From: Nitrospira sp. UBA2083
GTDB lineage: Bacteria > Nitrospirota > Nitrospiria > Nitrospirales > Nitrospiraceae
NCBI GenBank assembly: GCA_002331625.1
Contig: DCZN01000135.1
Location: 10,242-21,354 of the forward strand
Direction of reading: 5' to 3'
Length of the DNA stretch: 11,113 nucleotides
Of this stretch, positions 6,029-11,113 are shown piece after piece. The position numbers were made by a program, and so were the translations under genes. How positions within the stretch are numbered: the first letter of the stretch is position 1; each line of letters begins with the position of its first letter. A model generated the notes under the pieces. That model saw nothing but the letters and a program-made list of their open reading frames with translations. It did not search any database and was not told the DNA's origin.

Positions 6029-8431
6029 CTACCGCCCTCCCACGCCGATCCGCTTAAAGTACTCATTGGGCGACACACGAAAGGCCGCCCCCGTGGGGCA
6101 GATACGCACGCATGACGGCCCATGCCCAAGCCCCTGACACAGATCGCACTTGATCGCCTTCTTCTCACCATCCGCCTCTTCATGCGAGGTGGATGGCCGC
6201 CGTAACCCGATCAGACCCAACAAGCGATCGAGCGGGCCTGGTGCTTCGACTTGCGCAGGGTGCACCATGAAGATATTGCCGTACGGGCAATTCTTGGCAC
6301 AATTGCCGCATCCGATACAGCGCGCCGGATCAATGGTGACTTCACCACTTTTATTCCGAAAGATGGCATTGCCCGGAGGACAATCACTGAGGCACATCGC
6401 ATGCTCACAATGACGGCAGGAACTGGGCACCAACAGATTGCCGAAAATATTGCCTTCGGTCCGATACAGTCGCGTTTGTCCCTGATGCGTCGCCGCACAG
6501 GCCTGCACACATTGATCACATCGGATACATTTGTCTTCATCAATCAATAAGACATCGGTTCCCTCAAAGACACCGCTGTCGACCATACGATTGATGAGAT
6601 GGTCCCCGCCGACTTCTCGGGCGAACACCTCCGCGCTGCGGACCATCACTTCTTGCACCTGTCGTCGCAACCGTTCCGCCAGCGCCGGATAGTATTCCAA
6701 CATCGCCATAAAATCTTTGCGCTTGAATCGAATGACCTCGCTCGTCTTGGTGGCCGACACCGTGACCTGTCGTTTGGGACGGCTGGGATCCAACAACTCC
6801 ACCTCTCCAAAGGACCGGCCGACGGGGAGATGGTTCACCACCACTTCTCGGCCGTCCGCCGTCGACCGCTTGCTCAGTTTCATGGAGCCGCTTCTGACCA
6901 GATAGAACTCATCACCGGAGTCACCGGCCTTGTACACCGCCTCACCCTGCTTATAGCTAGATGTCACGGCCCTCGAGGCGAGCGAACGAAGGAATGTCAG
7001 TTGCGCATCCGGCAAGACATACAACTGCAAAGCCCGCACAATAAAATTTTCATCGATCGCACGTTTGACGGACGGTTCGGCATTGAGCAAACGAAGCACC
7101 GCACGGCGGGGGATCTCGAACAGCACACAGTCTTCCACGGACTTGGCCTTTTCAGAACGCCGTTGACCCGACACCAAACTCGTTTCTCCGAAGAATTCCC
7201 CACGCCCCAGTTGCGCAAACACCTCCTCCCCGTTCGGCGACGGCCGGCTGATCTTGACCGCGCCACGAAGAATCACGAACAAACTGTCCGAGTAGTGATC
7301 TTCCCGATAGATCGCCGTCCTCGCGTTCACCTCCGAATGGACAGTGGACGCCAGAATCACTTCGCGCAGGGAGGCATCTTCCACATCGGCGAGCAAGGGA
7401 ACAGCCGACCGAACTTCGCTCAGCCGGTCTTCCGTGCTGCCCCGTAACATCCCCAGCCGTTGTTCGCGAATGATCGGCTCTTCCACGGCTTCGACATCAT
7501 GCCCGGCCAGATACTCCGCCACATCGTACCCTTGATTCATACCTTGCTTGATCAAGCCATACCCAGCCACGGCACCGATCATGAAGAGGCCGGGAATGTT
7601 GGTTTCATAGTGCTTGCTCAGGACAGGAGGGGCCGTCGGATTCGATGACGCAAACCGGACGCCGATTCGTTCGAGGAACGGCCGGGGGATTTCTGCACCG
7701 ATGCGCAGGAACACCAGATCCGCCCGCACCTTCACGGTTTCTTCCGGCATCTTGATGAAGGCATAGCCTTCCTCGATCCGTTCCACTCCCGCGTTGTGAT
7801 AGACGGTGACCTGCTTCATTTCCACTTTCTGGGTAATGTCCTTAAACAGGGCGTCCTTGAGGCGAAAAAATTCCGGGCTGCGATTGACGACGGCGACGCG
7901 GTTCTTCTCACAGAGCGCCAGCACGCCCTCGATCGCGGCGTCACCCGCACCGACCATCAGAATATCCTCGTTCTCGTACAATGTTGGGTCCGAGAGCTTG
8001 GTCGAGACATGAGGTAACGACGCACCCGGCACGGTCAACCGTCTCGGGTTGCCTTGAATGCCGATGGCAAGGATGACGGACGTCGCCTGATACTCCCCAC
8101 GATCGGTCGTCACGGCAAAGCAATCACCGACCTTCGTGATCGTCTTCACCTCTTCCGGCCGTCGGATGTCGATCCCGGAGGATTGCGCCGTTTCGTTCCA
8201 ACCTTTGAGGAGAAATTCTCGCTTCCCAGCAGTGAATGGCACGTCGCTCCGAAGGGGAATCATCGGCGGTTCCGCCATGACATGTTTCCCCTTCTGGTAG
8301 TCAAAGATGGTGTTGGCGATTTCGGCCTTCTCGATGACGACCACGCGCATCCCGTTGTGTTTGGCTCGGCAGGCCGCGCTTAAGCCGGCAGGTCCCGCCC
8401 CGACCACGAGCACATCGTACATGCCGCTCAC
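6029..8431 (-). CDS. FAD/NAD(P) oxidoreductase fused to two cNMP-binding domains and a 4x[4Fe-4S] ferredoxin
   Basis: An 800-residue multidomain cytoplasmic protein. Residues 4-312 are a thioredoxin-reductase-fold (YpdA / ferredoxin-NADP reductase-like) flavoprotein: FAD motif GAGPAG at 11-16, NAD(P) motif GAGDAA at 161-166, and a C-terminal FAD contact near GLFMIGAVAG (281-290). It has no CXXC in the pyridine-nucleotide domain, so it is not a dithiol thioredoxin reductase. Residues ~343-465 and ~472-592 are two Crp-like cyclic-nucleotide-binding domains. The first has FGE (414-416) and Arg-Ser (425-426), as expected for ligand phosphate binding; the second has FGE (541-543) but Arg-Gln (554-555). 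No helix-turn-helix follows. Residues ~625-785 hold sixteen cysteines in four groups (635/638/641/645, 672/675/680/684, 705/708/711/715, 762/765/774/778), as in NrfC/HybA/DmsB-type four-cluster ferredoxins. Likely role (inference): passes electrons between NAD(P)H or a quinone pool and the adjacent cytochrome b. Start: GTG 8431 (GGAGG 5 nt upstream) or ATG 8422 (GAGG 8 nt upstream). Confidence 0.92.
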   Translation of the reverse strand: MSGMYDVLVVGAGPAGLSAACRAKHNGMRVVVIEKAEIANTIFDYQKGKHVMAEPPMIPLRSDVPFTAGKREFLLKGWNETAQSSGIDIRRPEEVKTITKVGDCFAVTTDRGEYQATSVILAIGIQGNPRRLTVPGASLPHVSTKLSDPTLYENEDILMVGAGDAAIEGVLALCEKNRVAVVNRSPEFFRLKDALFKDITQKVEMKQVTVYHNAGVERIEEGYAFIKMPEETVKVRADLVFLRIGAEIPRPFLERIGVRFASSNPTAPPVLSKHYETNIPGLFMIGAVAGYGLIKQGMNQGYDVAEYLAGHDVEAVEEPIIREQRLGMLRGSTEDRLSEVRSAVPLLADVEDASLREVILASTVHSEVNARTAIYREDHYSDSLFVILRGAVKISRPSPNGEEVFAQLGRGEFFGETSLVSGQRRSEKAKSVEDCVLFEIPRRAVLRLLNAEPSVKRAIDENFIVRALQLYVLPDAQLTFLRSLASRAVTSSYKQGEAVYKAGDSGDEFYLVRSGSMKLSKRSTADGREVVVNHLPVGRSFGEVELLDPSRPKRQVTVSATKTSEVIRFKRKDFMAMLEYYPALAERLRRQVQEVMVRSAEVFAREVGGDHLINRMVDSGVFEGTDVLLIDEDKCIRCDQCVQACAATHQGQTRLYRTEGNIFGNLLVPSSCRHCEHAMCLSDCPPGNAIFRNKSGEVTIDPARCIGCGNCAKNCPYGNIFMVHPAQVEAPGPLDRLLGLIGLRRPSTSHEEADGEKKAIKCDLCQGLGHGPSCVRICPTGAAFRVSPNEYFKRIGVGGR

Positions 8432-8432
8432 C

Positions 8433-9689
8433 TCACCCTCCGGCCTTCGAGGACGACGCCCCCGTCCCGCTCGCCGGAGGAGTCTCCGGCTCTAGCAACT
8501 TTCGCACGCCGGATAGATGCTGACTGAATTGAACGAGATTGAATTTGTAGCCGAATACGATGTCGGTATTGAGCTGATCGACGGCCGCTGACAAGGCTTT
8601 CGCGTTGGGCATTGCCCCCACCGTTCGATTGTAGGATTCCTGAAGGCTGCTGATCGCCAACACCGCCTGTTCTGCCGACTGAAATCCAGCATTGGCGATG
8701 ACGGTCGCGTCTCCGGCAATCCGACGCATGATGGACCAGACCTCCTTCTGCGTAAAGGTGTGGCGCTCCAGTGCAGGCCCAAGCTGGCCGGTCACCTGCA
8801 ACAGCTGCGTCAGCGTTTGATCCAATTCTGTTGACCCGGATTTCCCGGTGAGCATCTCGTGAAGCTTCAAGAAGCCTTCATCCATGCTCAAGCCTTTATC
8901 TGGAACAATTTCACGCACCGCATGGCGGAATACGGTATAGTTCGCGGCATTCCACACGAGCCGCCCTGGTTTCTTCCCGGCATAATCTTTCACGCGCCAA
9001 CGTTGCAGCTTCTTTTCCGTATCGGAAATGCCGCGCACGCGATCCGCCACGTCATGATGGCAGGCATAACAATCAAAGAACGTAAAATCCGGCCACATGA
9101 TGGCGTGGGATTTCCGCGATGAGGCGAGCAGTTCAAGCTGTTGATGCAAGGCCTCGGCTTGTCCGACCGCCCAGACACGCGCCCCGCTCCACTCCTTCTC
9201 TTCTTTCGGCACGATCCAATGCACCGGCATCAACTCGCTGTAGGAGTCCAATTCAAAACTGAGGCGTGGATGGCCCGCGCCGATGAGTTCGTGATCCACC
9301 ACATCCTTGTCCGTACCCTGATGGCAGCGCAGACACAGCTCGGCGCGTTTGACCAGGTTCTTGGTATCAAGCATGCCGTACTCGGCACCTTTCTTCTTGT
9401 CCCAATCTTTCCGTGTATGCGGTCCGAGCCAGAGTTCGGCTGCACCATGACACCCTTCGCACGTCACCCCTTCAGCCAGCTCATAATTGGGACCGCGGCG
9501 GTTCTCCGCAACCGGGACCGCGTGGCAGGCCAGACACCTGGGTTCCGTCTCAGGGGATTTCAAACCAAGATGCTTGGCCATTTGCCGTGATTCAGACGTC
9601 TTGAGATTCTCGAACGCCTTCGAATGGCCGTAGTCGAGCTTGTTTCGTTGATCTCCTGCATTCCACTCCCAGAGCCAGTACTCATTCTG
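8433..9689 (-). CDS. Multiheme cytochrome c (c554-like family), 5' end missing at a junction
   Basis: About 418 codons of authentic protein remain. Four CXXCH sites are present: CLACH (9522-9536), CEGCH (9447-9461), CLRCH (9321-9335) and CYACH (9057-9071). Around them are family landmarks: HSKAFENL, EGVTCEGCHG, GAGHPRLSFEL with likely distal His ligands, and a Pro-His-Trp-like PVHW. In this cytochrome c554-like family a first CXXCH normally stands just before the aromatic motif seen here as NEYWLWEW. That heme site and the signal peptide are absent, because the cytochrome sequence stops at about 9689 and the frame continues into DNA antisense to a histidine kinase. The frame stays open to an ATG at 10487, but those upstream ~265 residues are not cytochrome. 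The C-terminal part (~8440-8990) is helical without hemes. The intact protein would be a periplasmic pentaheme electron carrier. It lies 1-10 bp from the FAD/Fe-S gene, so the two are probably co-transcribed. Confidence 0.82.
   Translation of the reverse strand, partial: QNEYWLWEWNAGDQRNKLDYGHSKAFENLKTSESRQMAKHLGLKSPETEPRCLACHAVPVAENRRGPNYELAEGVTCEGCHGAAELWLGPHTRKDWDKKKGAEYGMLDTKNLVKRAELCLRCHQGTDKDVVDHELIGAGHPRLSFELDSYSELMPVHWIVPKEEKEWSGARVWAVGQAEALHQQLELLASSRKSHAIMWPDFTFFDCYACHHDVADRVRGISDTEKKLQRWRVKDYAGKKPGRLVWNAANYTVFRHAVREIVPDKGLSMDEGFLKLHEMLTGKSGSTELDQTLTQLLQVTGQLGPALERHTFTQKEVWSIMRRIAGDATVIANAGFQSAEQAVLAISSLQESYNRTVGAMPNAKALSAAVDQLNTDIVFGYKFNLVQFSQHLSGVRKLLEPETPPASGTGASSSKAGG
8437..8441 (-). 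promoter_or_regulatory. Ribosome binding site GGAGG for the FAD/Fe-S gene
   Basis: GGAGG on the minus strand lies 5 nt before the GTG at 8431 and 14 nt before the ATG at 8422; a second GAGG (8431-8434) lies 8 nt before that ATG. The site sits in the last codons of the cytochrome c gene, whose TGA stop is at 8433-8435, so the two genes are coupled. Confidence 0.55.
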
Positions 9690-9695
9690 GAGGAT
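9684..9695. other. Head-to-head junction: both flanking genes lack their 5' ends
   Basis: Cytochrome-like sequence on the minus strand ends at the codons for NEYW (9675-9686, perhaps to 9689). Kinase-like sequence on the plus strand begins at LED (9687-9695). Both genes point away from this point, neither has a start codon, signal or promoter, and no intergenic DNA separates them. This is best explained by an inversion/deletion breakpoint or an assembly chimera. There is no target duplication, IS end or att-like sequence at the join. Confidence 0.7.
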
Positions 9696-10145
9696 ATCGA
9701 ACTTCTTCCCGTGCTGGACGAAATCTCCTCCACCCTGGCCCCCATGGCGCAAGCCAAGGGACTCGGTTTCCACGTCTCCGGAGCCGATTCGGGCCACAAG
9801 CTCCGTACGGATCGCCGCGCTCTCAAGCAAATCCTGCTGAACCTTACCAATAACGCTATCAAATTCACCTCCCACGGGTCGGTTACGATCGATTGCCAGC
9901 GCGATGAAAACGCCACGCGCCTGAGCGTAATCGATACCGGCATCGGAATTCGCGAGCAAGACCGCGGCGCAATGTTCAAGGCTTTTGCTCGCTTTGGTCA
10001 CGCCCCTCGCGAACAAGAGGGCACCGGGCTGGGCTTGTATCTGAGCCAAAAACTGGCTGCCATGATTGGGGCGGAGATTCAATTTGAAAGTCATCTGACT
10101 CACGGTTCGACTTTCACACTCGTGCTTCCCCATTCTCAAGGCTGA
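9690..10145 (+). CDS. Histidine kinase C-terminal fragment (HATPase_c domain only)
   Basis: The plus-strand frame from 9690 to the TGA at 10143-10145 encodes about 151 residues of a GHKL ATPase domain. It starts in the usual lead-in (LEDIELLPVLDEI), followed by the N box (LNLTNNAIKF), G1 box (DTGIGI), F-box region (FKAFARF) and G2 box (GTGLGLYLS). Sensor domains and the dimerisation/His-phosphoacceptor helix are absent because the sequence upstream of ~9690 is antisense to the cytochrome c gene. An ATG at 9624 is in frame, but it would add 22 residues of cytochrome antisense. As it stands the product cannot autophosphorylate on its own H-box. The intact gene would be a hybrid-type sensor kinase, co-transcribed with the receiver protein 3 bp downstream. 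Confidence 0.85.
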   Translation, partial: EDIELLPVLDEISSTLAPMAQAKGLGFHVSGADSGHKLRTDRRALKQILLNLTNNAIKFTSHGSVTIDCQRDENATRLSVIDTGIGIREQDRGAMFKAFARFGHAPREQEGTGLGLYLSQKLAAMIGAEIQFESHLTHGSTFTLVLPHSQG

Positions 10146-10148
10146 GGC

Positions 10149-11113
10149 ATGGCTCGCATATTGGTGGTTGAGGACAATCCGACGAATTTGGACCTCATGG
10201 TGTTCCTTTTGAAGTCCTTCGGGCATGAGGTGATTATCGGCAGAGACGGCGTGGAAGGAATTGACGCAGCGCGGCGCCACCATCCCGACCTTGTGCTGAT
10301 GGATATTCACATGCCGCGAATGGACGGCCTGGAAGCCGTCCAACTTCTTAAGGCGGATCCGATCCTCAAGCCCCTGCCGATCATCGCCGTTTCCGCCTTG
10401 GCCATGGTTGGCGATCGTGAGCGAATTCTGGCGGCGGGGTTTGACGGTTACGTTAGCAAGCCCATAGAGCCGGCTGATTTCGTACAACTGGTCGAGACCT
10501 TTGTAAACCCAAGAACCAAAGCCCGAATTCCCCTACCCAGCGTGGCGCAGGGAGAAAACACGTCCATCCTCGTGGTAGAAGATGATCCCGCCACCCAGCA
10601 ATTCTTAATGACACTTCTTTCTTCGCAGGGATATCGAGTCACCCTCCTGTCGGATGGTGAGGCAGCACTCCAGTCGGCTAGATTGAACCGGCCCGATTTG
10701 ATCATCGTCGATTTGGTGCTGCCCAACATGGATGGGTATGAGTTTCTCGCCCGACTCCGGGCCGACCCCGAAACACAGAACATCCGCGTTATCGTCCATA
10801 CCGCTAGCTACTACGATGACCCAGCCAAGTCACTGGCCACATCGGCGGGTGCGAGTGAGATTCTGATCAAGCCCGTTGAGCCGGTTGTGCTGCTCGCCGC
10901 TGTGCAACGTGCGCTGGGCCTTGCCCCCCAGCCACTGCACATCAGCGCTGACGACTTTGAGCGGGATCACGTTCGCCTGGTGACACGCAAGCTTTATGAA
11001 AAGGTTACGGAATTGGAAGCGGCCAATGCCGAATTACGGAGACTGCTGGCGCAGTTGCGTCAAGAAGCTTCCGAGCGTGTCCGTACCGAATCTGCGCTGA
11101 GCGAATCACAGGG
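10149..11113 (+). CDS. Double receiver-domain protein, probably continuing into PAS/kinase (3' end outside window)
   Basis: 321 complete codons are present from ATG at 10149 to the right edge. REC1 (~2-118) has acidic residues E8/D9, phosphoacceptor D52 in LMDIHMPRMDG, S82 and K104. REC2 (~138-256) has E144/D145/D146, phosphoacceptor D188 in IVDLVLPNMDG, T218 and K241. Both active sites look complete. From ~275 a charged helical linker follows (KLYEKVTELEAANAELRRLL), then a stretch (ERVRTESALSES) typical of the coiled coil that leads into PAS or histidine-kinase modules. The unseen C-terminus is therefore probably PAS plus kinase, less likely GGDEF. It starts 3 bp after the kinase fragment, so the two form one signalling operon. 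This is a phosphorelay component. No evidence in the window links it to the electron-transfer genes except proximity across a suspect junction. Confidence 0.88.
   Translation, partial: MARILVVEDNPTNLDLMVFLLKSFGHEVIIGRDGVEGIDAARRHHPDLVLMDIHMPRMDGLEAVQLLKADPILKPLPIIAVSALAMVGDRERILAAGFDGYVSKPIEPADFVQLVETFVNPRTKARIPLPSVAQGENTSILVVEDDPATQQFLMTLLSSQGYRVTLLSDGEAALQSARLNRPDLIIVDLVLPNMDGYEFLARLRADPETQNIRVIVHTASYYDDPAKSLATSAGASEILIKPVEPVVLLAAVQRALGLAPQPLHISADDFERDHVRLVTRKLYEKVTELEAANAELRRLLAQLRQEASERVRTESALSESQ

Noticed and set aside
6599..7447. Long plus-strand open frame of 282 codons
   Set aside because: It lies wholly antisense to the FAD/cNMP/Fe-S gene, is rich in His/Arg/Gln as expected of shadow frames, and shows no domain motif.
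6500..8431. Annotation of the FAD protein as thioredoxin reductase
   Set aside because: The fold fits, but the active-site CXXC of thioredoxin reductases is absent from residues 130-170 and the protein is fused to cNMP and ferredoxin modules.
9690..10487. N-terminal 265 residues of a minus-strand frame continuous with the cytochrome c
   Set aside because: This stretch is the exact antisense of a well-conserved kinase ATPase domain and a receiver domain on the plus strand. It has no signal peptide, heme motif or recognisable fold.
1..11113. CRISPR array, tRNA/rRNA gene, transposase or phage gene
   Set aside because: I saw no regularly spaced direct repeats of CRISPR length, no cloverleaf or rRNA-like stretch and no transposase, integrase or phage-type protein on either strand.

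Overview
The window looks like chromosomal DNA (or a metagenome contig) from a Gram-negative, respiratory bacterium rich in c-type cytochromes. The best guess is Nitrospirota/Nitrospira-like. This rests on the domain mix (FHA-multiheme fusion, FAD/cyclic-nucleotide-binding/ferredoxin fusion, tandem GlcG/HbpS-type lipoprotein, outer-membrane barrel with a proline-rich leader) and on an intergenic CTAGCAGG-bounded repeat of a style I associate with that group. No 16S or marker gene is present, so the taxon is inference.

Layout: bases 1-9689 are one minus-strand gene train, read from right to left. (1) A pentaheme-family cytochrome c that has lost its 5' end (8433-9689). (2) An 800-residue FAD/NAD(P) oxidoreductase fused to two cyclic-nucleotide-binding domains and a four-cluster ferredoxin module (6029-8431). 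(3) A membrane diheme cytochrome b with two H-x13-H pairs (5192-6019). (4) A 234-bp intergenic stretch made largely of a palindromic repeat. (5) An FHA - transmembrane - decaheme cytochrome c (3065-4957). (6) A tandem GlcG/HbpS-domain lipoprotein (1351-3072), overlapping the previous gene by 8 bp. (7) A secreted, proline-rich outer-membrane beta-barrel protein that runs off the left edge (1-1337). Bases 9690-11113 are on the plus strand: the ATP-binding end of a histidine kinase with no 5' part, followed 3 bp later by a protein with two receiver domains that runs off the right edge.

How the genes could work together (inference): the minus-strand set has a soluble flavin/Fe-S module, a quinone-type diheme b membrane subunit, a membrane-anchored decaheme c, a second soluble multiheme c, a probable heme-binding lipoprotein and an outer-membrane barrel. 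This is a plausible electron path from cytoplasmic NAD(P)H or the quinone pool to the periplasm and perhaps across the outer membrane, with two possible signal inputs (cyclic nucleotide and phosphopeptide). I know of no characterised system with this exact composition.

Main caution: at about 9684-9692 a cytochrome gene and a kinase gene meet head to head, each missing its 5' part, with no intergenic DNA between them. This is either a real rearrangement breakpoint or an assembly chimera. The minus reading frame happens to stay open across the join as far as 10487, so an automatic caller would report a false 684-residue protein whose first ~265 residues are antisense to the kinase and response regulator.
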